DNA of 64,000 nt. It comes from Notamacropus eugenii (taxonomy: Eukaryota; Chordata; Mammalia; Diprotodontia; Macropodidae). Made by a program: the position numbers and the translations under genes. Positions 1-11,029 of this stretch are shown here, in pieces (the first letter of the stretch is position 1; the number at the start of each line of letters is the position of its first letter). The notes under the pieces were generated by a model that saw only the letters and a program-made list of their open reading frames with translations, was not told the DNA's origin and searched no databases. The DNA lies in contig NC_092879.1 in the NCBI RefSeq assembly GCF_028372415.1, positions 100,063,277 through 100,127,276 on the forward strand, given 5' to 3'.

Positions 1-2179
1 CCCTACTTCATTCCAGTGATTCTGAACCTCTGCAGCTCAAAATCCAAACCCTGTTCCCCACCTTCACTACCCAATTCCTCACCCCCATCCCCCTCAACTC
101 TCCCACCCCAAAGTTTCAATCTAATTCCACCCAGCCCTTCCACTGTGTCCTCTGGAATGCCTGTTCCATAGGTAACAAACTTACCCTCATCCTAAATCTT
201 TTCGTCTCCCACTCCTTGCATCTACTGGCTATTACTGAAACTTGGCTCCCCCACCCATACACATACACACACACACATACACACACACGTGTGCGCACAC
301 ACACATATAACACAGCCACCCTTGCCAGTACTAACCCTAAATGCACCTTCACTGGTCCAGATGGAGGACTTGGAATTCTCTTTGCTTACCATGGTTCATT
401 CCACTGGTTCTCCTCCTACCTCCATCACTCACTGACCTCCCCTCCCTTGAGGTTCATGCCCTTCATTTCTACTACCCAACTGGAATCCTGGGAGTTGTTG
501 TCTGCATACCTCCAAGTCACTCCCCTTCCTTCCTCAATGAGTTCAATACCTGGCTCACCATTTTTCTCTCTTCCCTAACTCCTGCCCTCATAGCAGACTT
601 CAACATACACACTAACTCTCCTTCAAATATCCTACACGTTCAGTTCCTCGGGTTCCTCATGTCCCATGACCAACTCCTCCACTTCACCTCAGCTACACAC
701 CAATGCCATCACCCACAAACAAACCACCTCTATGTTCAAGAATCACGAAATCCCTTTATTTGACCATAATCTATTGGCTTTTTGCCTCTCTCTTTCTGCC
801 TTCCCTTACTAAATCCTACTCTCTTTCCACACCATGATCTCCAGTCTCCTGAGCCTTCAGTTCTCTTCTAGGCCATTTGCCCTGTACTACTCACTCTCTC
901 CTTTTTCCTTTGGTGAACCAATTTAACTTTTTCCTCTTGAGTCCCCAGCCCTCTTATCATTTCACCACCAACTGCACTCTGCCAAGCCTTAACCTTGAAT
1001 CACTCCCATTAAACTTTCTGTCTTATATATACATGGACACACATATCCATACACATCCACACACATACCACTGAAAGGTGGATAAAATCACTCAACCATT
1101 CTACAAATTTCTCTTTAGCAACCTCATCCATGCCCTCACTTCTGCCCTCACAACTCACTCTCCATAGAGGCTCTTCCACACCTTTTCATCCCTCCTCAGA
1201 CCTCCTATAGCACTCCTTCCCTCTCTTCTCTCAACCCACTCATCGTGAGCTCCCCCTTCTCCCCCCTTCCTCATCTCCCACCACTCAGGTGCCTTCTGCT
1301 ACCATCCCCCCTTTCCCCCATCTCACAAGAGTAAGTGGCCTTACTCTTTACCAAGACCAACCCATTCACCTGTTCAAGTGATCCCATTCCATCCTGGCTC
1401 CTCTAGCAGATGGCTGTCTCTGTCATTCCCACTTTATCATTTCTTTTCAGTCTCTCCCTATCTACTGGCTCTTTCCCTGCCACCTCCAAACATGTCCATG
1501 TCTCTTCTATCCTCAGAAAACCCTCACTTGATCTCTCCACTCCCATTAAGTATCGTCCTATACCTCTTCTGCACTTTGGAGCTAAATTACAATAAGTACT
1601 TACATTTTCTCTCCCCTCGCTGTTTTCTTAACCCTTTATCATCTGGCTTCAGACTATATCATTCCACCAAAACTTTTCTCTCTGAAATTACTAATGATCT
1701 CTTAGTTGCCAAATCCAATGGCCTTATCTGAGTCCTTGTTCTCCTTAGCCTCTCTCTGTGGCCCTTGACACTGTGAGTCACTCTCTCCCCCTTGATTCTC
1801 TCTTCTCCCTAGGTTTTCAGGACATCCCTCTCTCTCCTGGCTCCCCTCCTCACTCTCTGACCACTCCTCCTCTGTCTCCTTTGCTGGATTCTCCTCCAGA
1901 TCATGTCCTCTAAGGTATCCCTGGGGGTTCTGCCCTGGACCCAGTACTGGTCTCTTTCCATACTACTTCACTGAGTGATCCATCTCTTCAGCCCCCATGG
2001 ACTTAATTACCTAAGCTGACGATTCTCAAACTTACCTATCCTGCCCTAACCTCTCTGCTGCCCTCCATTCCTGCACATCCCACTACCTTTCAGGCATCTT
2101 GAACTGCATGTCCAGTAGATATCTTAAACTTAATATGTCCAAAACTGACCTCATTATCTTTCCCCCCAAACCCCTCCCC
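1..2179 (+). mobile_element. L2-like (CR1-superfamily) LINE, 5' and middle part, decayed
   Basis: Decayed plus-strand translation shows the order of a CR1/L2 LINE ORF2. An endonuclease motif ITETWL lies near 231-248 and ADFNIHT near 588-608. Reverse-transcriptase pieces follow: SGFRLYHSTKTF near 1643-1680, GSALDPVL near 1925-1950 and LKLNMSKTDLIIF near 2125-2165. Many stops and frameshifts mean it is inactive. The element is cut at 2180 by an LTR and resumes after about 2767. Family name (L2 versus a relative) is inferred from remembered protein motifs, not from a database search. Confidence 0.8.
250..310. repeat. (CA)n microsatellite inside the LINE
   Basis: Imperfect CA dinucleotide run with a short GTGTGCG interruption. 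It lies within the LINE endonuclease region and creates spurious THTHTH and VCVCVC reading frames. Confidence 0.9.
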
Positions 2180-2767
2180 TGTTGGGGGTGTAAGCTCAGT
2201 TTTCACGTGGACAGTCTCGGGCAGGTAAAAGTGAGGACTTCTAAACCTCGGAGTTCTCACGAGGCCCCCCAGGGAACAGCTGGGGATTGAGGAGTGAAAC
2301 ACGGACTATCTCGTGCATTTCCACCTCTTCTCAGTGGGAAACTTGCTGGGGACAGCATCCCACCCTTGAGATTGGCCCATGGTCTGAGCACACCTGTTGT
2401 TGAATAGCTAGGGGCTGAGAGCACACACGTGCAAACTATACGGCGGGAGAGCTTAAGTAGGGACAGGAAAGCCTGAAGGTGCTCTTCGAGCTGAGGGGCC
2501 CTTAGAGGGAAGAGGGTCCCTCCCCCTCTTCCACTCCCATCCTCTTGCTGTATGATCCTTGCCCCTTGGGAGGAGGAGGATTCCTTTCTCCTGAGGAAGA
2601 ATTCACCCTGCATATGTAACTAAGACCCTGAATAAAGCCTAACCCTTGTTCGACTCTGGAAAGTCTCTTCTCTCAACACGTTTATCCGGCTGATCACCGA
2701 AGACCTGGACAAAAGGTAAGAAGGCTCGGGTAGCTCTTGGCCTCTAGGCCAAACACTCCCCCCCAAC
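2180..2767 (+). mobile_element. Solo endogenous-retrovirus LTR inserted in the L2 LINE
   Basis: The LINE is interrupted by about 590 bp unrelated to it. The ends form an imperfect inverted repeat: TGTTGGGGGTGT at 2180-2191 and ACACTCCCCCCCAAC at about 2753-2767. An AATAAA lies at 2631-2636, followed about 80 bp later by ACAAAAGGTAAG. LINE protein similarity stops before and resumes after the block. No internal gag-pol sequence is present, so it reads as a solo LTR. I did not find a convincing target-site duplication because the flanks are C-rich. LTR class is not assigned. Confidence 0.65.
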
Positions 2768-3530
2768 TTCTGTATCATCCTCCCAACCTCTCAGTGTCAT
2801 TCTGGACTCTTTTACTTTCTCTCACACTCCCCCCCGCCCCCAGGCCTATTAATTTTACCTTCATAACATCTCTTGAAAATTCCCCCTTCTCACACCTCTG
2901 ATACTGCCACCCCTGTGGCACAGACCCTCATTACCTTGTGCCTGGACTATGGTCATAGCCTGCTGGAGAGTCTGCCTGCCTCAAGTCTCTTTCCACTCCA
3001 ACCCATCTTCCATCCAACCACCAAAGTGATTTTCCTAAAGCATAGGTCCAACGATGATTCCACTGGCTGCCTATCGCCTCCAGCATCAAATATAAAATGT
3101 TTTGTTTGGCATTCAAAGTCCTTCCCCCGAAGCCTGCCCTACCCCGCTTCTACCTTACTTCCCCACCGTGTACTCTTCAGGCCAGCACCATTCCTCACCC
3201 CGATCCTGGCTGTTCCTCCCACAAGCCCCTCTGTCTCTCTGCTCTGGGCCTTCTCTCCTGCCATCCCCCAGGCCTGAAATATTTTCCCTTGTTAGCTTTG
3301 ACTACTGACCTCCCCAGCCTCCTTTAAGTCCCAAAGCCTGTCCCTCCACTTCTTTCAGGGCCTCCCCTCTGGCCATTGTTTCTTATTTATCCTGGACAGA
3401 GCCAGTTTGATACCTGTTCTCATTGTCTCCCCGGTTAGATTAGGAGCTCTTTGCAGGCAGGGCCCGTCGTTTGCTTCTTTCTGTGTCTCCAGGGTGATAG
3501 CAAGTGCTTAATAAATGTTTATTGGCTGAC
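2768..3530 (+). mobile_element. L2-like LINE, 3' part
   Basis: Continuation of the first LINE. The plus strand encodes TLCLDYGHSLL and then KYKMFCLAFKVLP, the C-terminal reverse-transcriptase region of L2. The L2-type 3' tail ends near 3500-3530 with GCTTAATAAATGTTTATTGG. Confidence 0.75.
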
Positions 3531-3619
3531 TAGCCCCTCCATCTCTCCCCTCCACCTCGAATTCTCTCCAACTGGCCCCAGGCCCGGGAAGGTTCTCCCT
3601 CCTCCCCTGGGCCTCCTGG

Positions 3620-3895
3620 CCTCTCTGGCTTCCTTTGAGACCTAGCTAAAATCCCACCTTCAACCGGAAGCCTTTCCTGATCCCCCTTAATGCAACTGCC
3701 TTCGCTCTGCAGAGTACCTCCAAATTATCCTGTACAAGGCTTCTTTGGATGTACGTTTGTATATTCTCTCCCTCAATTAGCTTGTGAGCCCCCTGGGAGC
3801 AGGGACTGGTTTTTTTGCCTTTTGTGTGTCTCTAGCACTTAAAACAGTGCCTGCACATAGCAGGTGTTTAATAAATGTTTGTTGACTCCCTGACT
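3620..3895 (+). mobile_element. Second L2 3'-tail fragment
   Basis: A separate copy of an L2 3' UTR lies directly behind the first. It starts with the 'ggaagcctttcctgat' segment, has the gggagcagggactgg segment, and ends with GTTTAATAAATGTTTGTTG near 3866-3885. Confidence 0.7.
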
Positions 3896-4561
3896 TGGGA
3901 CAGAAATATGACAGGTGATAAGTGGTCTCTATTTTCTTGGTGCTCCTGTCTCTGAGGGAAGACAGAACACAGGCCTCTCCCTCCTCCCCTGCCCTCATCA
4001 GTAGAACAGAAGGGAAGCAGAACAGGGGCCCCCATAGTGAGAGGGACCAACACACTCTTGGATGGGAGCAGCAGCTCAGAGCAAGCTTCCCAGAACCCCT
4101 TGGGCCTGAGCTGAGTCTTCTCAGAAGGCACCAAGGGAGGAACATGGGTGGCAGCCCTGGCAGCCTTGTGGGAATAATGCCTTTCCAGGGAGGCTGGAGA
4201 GGGCAGCATAGGATCAGAGAACAGAAAATAGCTTGTTTGGGCTGGATCATGAGAAGTGCCAAGGGGAGTAACGGCTAGAAAGGAAGCGGAGAGCCAGACC
4301 AGGGAGAACATCCCATTGCAGGCCCCAAGCTTGATAGTGAAAGATTAGGAGGTCAGAAGGGCCCAGTCATCTGTGGTCATTAGTTCTGATTTGGGGCTTT
4401 TTTCTAGGGTAAGAAGCCCTCAGGTGAGGAGTCAAAGATGGGACTGACATCCCTTCCTGTGGATGGGGGTGAAGGACAATGAGAGGGCTATGGGAAAACT
4501 AGCAACCCAAAGTGATCTCAGTTCTCTTGGGGATGGAATTTGTTTCTAAGATAAGGCAAGA
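3896..4561. other. Intergenic, nothing recognised
   Basis: Open frames here (up to about 160 codons on the minus strand) show no recognisable family motif and overlap the LINE tail; I see no gene or clear repeat. Confidence 0.5.
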
Positions 4562-4695
4562 TTTCTTACCCATTATAATGTCATAGATCTTACATTAACA
4601 GAGACCATCAAGTCCAACTATTTTAAAGAGGAGGAAACTGAAGCCAGAGAGGGAAAATGACTTGGCCAAGGTCACGCTGGCTATTTACTGGTCCA
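4562..4695 (-). mobile_element. MIR/CORE-type SINE fragment
   Basis: Contains the reverse complement of the tRNA-SINE core: 'gaggaggaaactgaagcc' then 'tgacttggccaaggtcac'. It is a truncated, diverged copy. Confidence 0.65.
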
Positions 4696-5740
4696 TAATT
4701 GAGCTCCTTGTTTTTCAATAGAGAAGAAGCTACTTTCCCTAAGCTGGGTGACCAGTACTCACATTTTCTGCCACAAACAATGGCACTTCACCCATTTCCT
4801 GCTATTACGCCAACCACCCTCCCCATTCCTCCTCAGGCCTTTTCCTACTTCTGTAGGAACTTCATGGTCAGATGGCACAAGACTAAGTGTATCACATTCA
4901 CACCCACACCCCCCACGTGTATGTGCCATTGCAGAATGAGAAGTATTCCCAGTCCAAAAGCCTTCTTGTCAGTCTTCTAATCAGAGCTATGGGATTGGTC
5001 TCCTGGAAGAGAAAGGGAATTTCCAGACCTGCTCTGGGAACAGTTTGGACACATGCTTTTCTGATTGAGAGGTTTAAATACTTAAAGAACCCTGAAGATA
5101 CTTTCTCTCTGAGAGATGGGTTTTCCTATGGCCTCCCCTTGGAGACAGTGTAGAAGAAAGGAAGGAGGGACTCTCTGAAGATGGAAGATCTTTCCCAAAT
5201 CCCCTTGTTTCAGCTGATAGGACAAACCCTTACCTTGAGGATGTCTGGGAGTTTAATAAAAGGGGTAAAGAGTACTTCTTTATGGAATCGAAGGGCCAAG
5301 TCATCCCTGAGGTTCCTGAACACTGAGCTCTTGGAATTCTGGAGAGATTTCTGTGAGCAGGACCCCAAAAGGGTCTAGAGGCGGTCCCTGAGAAGGGATT
5401 AGGTAGGACCCCTGTCATTCTGTAGAGGAAGCTCAGAGAGCTGTTGATAATCTAATCAGTGAAGGTTCACCATGGTGATTTAAGCAAGGCCATCCATAAA
5501 CTAGGTTAGTAGAGTGTAGGTCTTTATTCATCAACGAGAGTTTCCCATCCTACCCAAGGTCTGAAGACACCCCCCCCACCACCACCACATAGAGCCAGAA
5601 GCCTTGGTTTACAATCCTGGTCCAGCTGCCTACCAGCTAGGTGCTGTTGGTGCCTGCTCTTTGGAATCTCTCCTATCATTAAAATCCAACTACCTTAAGG
5701 GGGAGGAAAATCTGCAAACAGTACAAAAAAATGCAAAACA

Positions 5741-5781
5741 ACCCCCCCCACACACACACACATACACACACATATATACAC
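5741..5781. repeat. Short C-run plus (CA)n/(TA)n microsatellite
   Basis: A C8 run leads into CACACACA and CATATATACACA repeats. The surrounding 4.7-5.8 kb has no feature I can recognise. Confidence 0.85.
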
Positions 5782-5805
5782 AGGGAGTCTTCCTTGGTGG
5801 AAGAG

Positions 5806-6040
5806 GAAGGAAACAAACATTTATTAAGCACCTACTGTATGCCAGTCACTTTATAATTATCATCTCCCAACAAACCTGGGAGGCAGGTCCTATTATTATC
5901 CCCATTTTACAGAGGAGGAACCTGAGGCAAACACGTGAAGTGACTTGCCCAGGGTTACACTGCTCGTAGTCATCTGTGGTCAGATTTGAACTCCAGTTTT
6001 CTTGACTCTATCCACTCACTGTGCTACCTAACTGCCCGTG
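5806..6040 (-). mobile_element. MIR/MAR1-type SINE
   Basis: Near-complete reverse-oriented SINE. It has the tail part 'attaagcacctactgtatgcc', the central 'acagaggaggaacctgaggc', then 'gtgacttgcccagggttaca', 'agatttgaactccag' and the head 'tgtgctacctaactgccc', which is characteristic of marsupial tRNA SINEs. Confidence 0.8.
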
Positions 6041-6144
6041 AGGAGTGTCCTTACCTTTTTTCCTTACCTTTAGAATGGTAAAGAATACAAATTGAGGTTT
6101 GAAATCTCTCCCAAACTTTACTCAGAAGGCAAGAGAGTCTTCCA

Positions 6145-6322
6145 TTTAGAGGGAAAGGTCCTGGTTTCAAAATCTGATTTTTCCACTTACTACCTGTGTT
6201 CTTTGGGGCAAATCACTCACCTCCTCGGGGCTCAGTTTGATCATCTGTAAAATGAGGGGGATGGGGAGATATCACCCTAGCTGTCCTCTAAGGTCTCTTC
6301 CAACTCTAGAGTCAAGATCCAC
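6145..6322 (+). mobile_element. tRNA-derived SINE
   Basis: Forward-oriented copy: 'tcctggtttcaaaatctg', 'tgtgttctttggggcaaatc', 'catctgtaaaatgagggg', ending 'aaggtctcttccaactctag', the usual 3' part of marsupial MIR-like SINEs. Confidence 0.75.
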
Positions 6323-6875
6323 AGACCTCATCCCTGGATGAAGGGAGAGACAAGGCTTTCTCTAGTTACCTAAGGCTTTGAGGAGGAAAGTGTGAAGGAG
6401 GTATGCTGAAAATGGAAGAAGAGACAGCCAGCTAGAGTCTGGAGTGGAGCAGGACAGTCTGCCAGGTGTGGGGGCTGCACCTTGAACATGGGGTACCTAC
6501 ATCTCTGCAGGGACTGGCTCAGTCAGAGCTGCTGCTTTAGGGGCCAAGGTGAGGCATGGGGGACCTGATCTAAGGAAAGTCTGGGAAGGCTGGCTGGCCA
6601 GAGGACTGCCCAAGGACCAGCCTTCCCAAAGAATCAGCTGTCTGGCTTGGCAGATTTCTCCAGACCAGAGTGCCATTTTCTGAGTCCTCCAAAGGCAAGC
6701 GGGATGCCCTCGAGGTTCTGCAGCAGCTGGAGAGGTTCTTTACAGCTTAAAGAACCATGTTGGCAGCTTCTTTCCATTCCTCTTCAACCAAGGCAAAGGC
6801 CAAGGCAAAGCCGGCTCAGCTGGGGGAAGTCAGAGGTTGGAGGGGAAAGAACATGACAGATACACAAGTCACAGC
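6323..6875. other. Intergenic spacer downstream of GJB1
   Basis: No gene or repeat recognised in this 0.55 kb between the SINE and the predicted GJB1 polyadenylation site. Confidence 0.5.
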
Positions 6876-6879
6876 CACA

Positions 6880-7343
6880 TTTACTGTAAAATCCTGTTTA
6901 ATGTGTAACATTGCAGGCTCAGGCCCTGGGTTCCTAGAGTCAAAAGTAGTGCTGACCAATCCCCACCCCCAGCTGATCAGATGGAATTAGAGCCTTGTTC
7001 TTTCCAGCCACCCAAGCCCTTTCCAGGTGCCAGCCCCCACCCCACTGTTGTCAGGGTTAAGGTTAGTGTCATCAGTGGAATGTTGGCAAAGCCCCCCAAC
7101 CCCACCCCAGAAGTACCCAGTGGTCCCAGGGAGGGGAGCAGAAATCAGAAAGGGGGAGGAGACAGCAAGAACTACACCCTCCTTTGCTCCCTGAAGCTTG
7201 GGGAGGAGGGGGTGAGATCTGTCCCATACCACCCCATCCCCACCTGCCTCCTCCTTCCCTACCCCCTGCAGGGGGCCAAGGGTGGGTGCTTGGGCTGTGG
7301 CTGAAGGCTAGGGTTGCCAGTGGGTGCGGTACCGCCTGTGCCC
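6880..7343 (-). other. GJB1: GJB1 3' UTR with polyadenylation signal
   Basis: Follows the GJB1 stop codon. The only good polyadenylation hexamer nearby is ATTAAA on the minus strand at 6902-6897, in an AT-richer stretch, giving a 3' UTR of about 0.45-0.5 kb. The end point is inferred, not mapped. Confidence 0.6.
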
Positions 7344-8201
<858 letters not shown>

Positions 8202-8212
8202 TCAACTTGCAC

Positions 8213-8638
8213 CTGGAAAGACAGCAGCCATAGTGGGGCTGTGAGCCCTGCCAGCCCTCACCCCGACAACAGCCTGAGCCACTCACTTTCCCTATCTGGG
8301 TTGCCTCAGTTTCCTCCTCTGCTGAGTGAGGAGGCGGTTGGGTTAGATGACCTCCGAGGCCCCTCTGCCAGCTTAAAATCCTCGAAGGTTCTGTCGCCTC
8401 ATCTCTGCGCTCAGCAAGGAGCCAAAGGCTGTAGGGAAAAGTGAGGTTCCCCCAAACCTTCCCATCATTTCATCTCCTTTCTCTCATTTCCCATGTCCCT
8501 CCTTCCTCTCTCTCCCGTTCCCCCGTTCTGATCTCTACTTCGTTCCCTAGGCTCCTTCCCCGAGGGCAGCCCCTCTCCCTCGGATGCCATTCCCCCTTTC
8601 GCGATAGGTCTCTGATCCCCATCCACACCACATATTAC
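8213..8638 (-). other. GJB1: Short GJB1 5' intron (predicted)
   Basis: Predicted intron between exon 1B (donor AAG|GTAAT, GT at 8638-8637) and the coding exon (acceptor AG at 8214-8213), about 426 nt. It holds a diverged SINE half near 8296-8390 in the plus orientation ('cctcagtttcctcctctgct'). Confidence 0.5.
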
Positions 8639-8810
8639 CTTGGGGAGTGCCTATCTCGGAGGCCACCCGGACAGGTCCCCTATGGTTTCATACCCGTGCT
8701 GGGGAAGTGATCCCTGGGTCCGCGCCTGCGTCCCAATTCCTCACTGCCCGGTGCTCGGGAGTCATATGCTGCCTTATACCCAGCTCGTGCACAATAGAAG
8801 CTTTGTGGGG
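8639..8810 (-). promoter_or_regulatory. GJB1: Predicted GJB1 proximal (nerve-type, P2) promoter and exon 1B
   Basis: About 0.6 kb upstream of the GJB1 ATG the minus strand holds three ordered signals. First is a head-to-head SOX dimer site, ACAAAGCTTCTATTGT, at 8806-8791. Next is a TATA-like GGTATAAGG at about 8780-8772. A splice donor AAG|GTAAT with GT at 8638-8637 follows. Human GJB1 has a Schwann-cell promoter (P2) a few hundred bp upstream of its coding exon that depends on SOX10 and EGR2. Transcription would start near 8745, giving an exon 1B of roughly 100 nt. Promoter identity is inferred from position and motif; the TSS is not known. Confidence 0.55.
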
Positions 8811-9248
8811 CTCTGAACAACGCCCTTTAGAATTCAGATCAAACGCCCTGACTTCCGCCCACCCTGGACACAGAGCACTTGTGTCCCAGCGCCGGACACC
8901 CAGCCTGCACCCACCTGTTCTGTGCCCGCCCGGTCCATCCCCGCACCCGCCATGAAGCCAGAAGAATGGGAGGGGAAGGGGGAGGGGAAGAGGAACCAGA
9001 AGACCTTGGGGCAGAGACAGAGGCTGGGCCGGGGAATGAATTGGGAAGGCAGGAACCCCTCCCGCCATGACCAGGATCCCCTTAGGGCCCAACTCTTGGG
9101 GACTTGCCCCAGTGGCTGCCTTAGGCAACTCTGGGCAGGGCAAAGTTGTGTCTTCTCCCTCTCTGGTAGATTCCTGGGGCCCCCAAAGCTCTCTTTCTCC
9201 ACTTCTCTCCAGAAGCCCCACGGCCCCATACTGAGCCTCCAGGGTCCC

Positions 9249-9330
9249 AGCACCACAGACGTGGCTGTTATTTTACAGATGGAGAAACTAAGGCCACAGG
9301 CGTTCAGTGTGATAGGCAGTGGCAGAGCTC
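9249..9330 (-). mobile_element. MIR-type SINE fragment
   Basis: Short reverse-oriented core: 'attttacagatggagaaact' followed by 'ggcagtggcagagctcaaag'. Confidence 0.55.
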
Positions 9331-9839
9331 AAAGTGGCACCACTCTCGCCTCTGAAGAGCTGCCTGGGGCAGGCAGAGGGCAAAAAGTGCAGCTCCATCT
9401 CCTTCTGCCCCCTCTCTTCTGCCTCCTTCCCACCCCCAAGCCTCTGGAGTAGAGCAGACTCTTGGGTAGCTTGGGAATACCCAGCCTTTCTTCTCAATCA
9501 GCTTGTTGACCTGAAATGTCTGCCCTACATTAAAAAACAGCCTGTTGGGTCCCTACCTGTCTGGTGCAACCTCAGGTCAGTATCTGGAGGGCACAGACTC
9601 CCACAGGCCCCTGCCACGAGTTCTGTTCATCCCCTCCCTTTACTGTTAGTATGAGTCAGCAGCTGAGGGCTCTGGGTAAGCCAGAAATTGGGGTGAGGGG
9701 CACTAGAAAACAAACTTCCCCCAACCCCCATCAGGCCCTCAGTGGGAACCTTTGCCAGGTTCTGGTCTCTACAATCAGAAAAGGGCTCAAGGGGAGGCCT
9801 CAGATCCCTGGGGAAAGAAGTTAGGGTCATTTAGCCTAA

Positions 9840-10010
9840 GAGTGAACCCAGAGGACCTGGGCCCGAATCCTGGTTCCAACTGTCACATCCAAGCTATATA
9901 TACCATTACTTAGAGACCATAGAGAACTGACCTCAGAGGTGGGTTCAAGTCCTGTCTCCAGTACATCCTGGCTGTATGACCTTGGATGGGGCAACTCTCA
10001 ACACCACGCT
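9840..10010 (+). mobile_element. tRNA-derived SINE fragments
   Basis: 'gacctgggcccgaatcctgg' and then 'gtgggttcaagtcctgtctc' with 'ctgtatgaccttgg' are two forward heads of tRNA-type SINEs in succession, probably overlapping insertions. Confidence 0.55.
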
Positions 10011-10140
10011 CCCCCCGCAACCCCCAAGTTTCAGACAAAAAAAATGATCAGTCCCAATCAATGATACATATCACCTAACTTTACTACCAGGCACTGCTCT
10101 ACAAATAATTTTCTAGTCTAGTATGTTTTTTTTTTCATTT

Positions 10141-10260
10141 ACATTATGAGCCACTTGGAAGACATTGTTGGTAAAGGGTGGCCTTGGCTTCAGGAAGATT
10201 GAAGCTCAAATTCTACCTTGGACACACACTAGTTGTGTGACCCTCTCAAGGTAACATAAG
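10141..10260 (+). mobile_element. Diverged tRNA-SINE fragment
   Basis: 'ggcttcaggaagattgaagc', 'aattctaccttggacacaca', 'agttgtgtgaccctctcaag' match the forward SINE head and core with many substitutions. Confidence 0.5.
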
Positions 10261-10696
10261 TCACAGACAAATTGCTTGTCCACATTAGTGGAGAGAATTT
10301 CCACCTTGAGTTCTCCCCACACAGACAGAACTCACAGGTCCAGACCTCCTCCCTTACATCATCATCACCATCATCATCATGGTTAGTACAGTTTGTCTAG
10401 TACGACTGAAGTCTGAGCATATACTTTTCAATTACTTGTGTGCTTTCTGCCTCGGTAACAGAAATTGACCCAACTTTTTGACATCACGATTCAGTTTCTC
10501 CTTCCTGCCATGTGGGGAAGGTGGGCCAGTTAGGAGAGAGCATCTTGCTACAGTTGGAGCCAGAGGACCCCAGTCATAAAGCAAGAAGGAGAAAAGTGAG
10601 ACTTGAAGTGGAGCTGGGAATCCCTGGTTTTGTCTTGGGGGTTTTAAGTGTCTCAGCCTGTGGCTTTTTCAGGTACTTCCAAATAGCCTAATTGTA

Positions 10697-10926
10697 ATGA
10701 CAGTGGCCATTTAGAAAGCAAAACACTTTGCATATATTCTCTCATTTGATCCTCACAACAACCCACAGAGGTAGATGATGTTATACCAATTTTAAAGAAA
10801 AGGAAAATGAGGCAGACAGAAGTGAAGTGATTTGCCCACGGTCACACAACCACTAATTTTCCAAGGCAGGATTGGAACTTAAGTCTTCTTGATTCTAGAT
10901 TCACTGGGCCACCTAGCTGCCTCTAA
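10697..10926 (-). mobile_element. MIR/MAR1-type SINE
   Basis: Reverse-oriented, nearly full length: 'catttgatcctcacaacaac', 'aaaatgaggcagacagaagt', 'gatttgcccacggtcacaca', and the marsupial head 'gggccacctagctgcct' at the 3' end. Confidence 0.8.
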
Positions 10927-11029
10927 TGGGGACTGCCTTTCCCTCCCTAAGACATGGGTGGCAGCTTCCCTTTCTCTGAAGACCTTCAAGCAAAGAGACT
11001 CTTATTCAGGCAGGGATTACAGGTTAATA

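Noticed and set aside
5806-6040. tRNA-like segments
   Set aside because: The A/B-box-like parts belong to decayed tRNA-derived SINEs here and at many other sites; none folds into an intact tRNA by eye.
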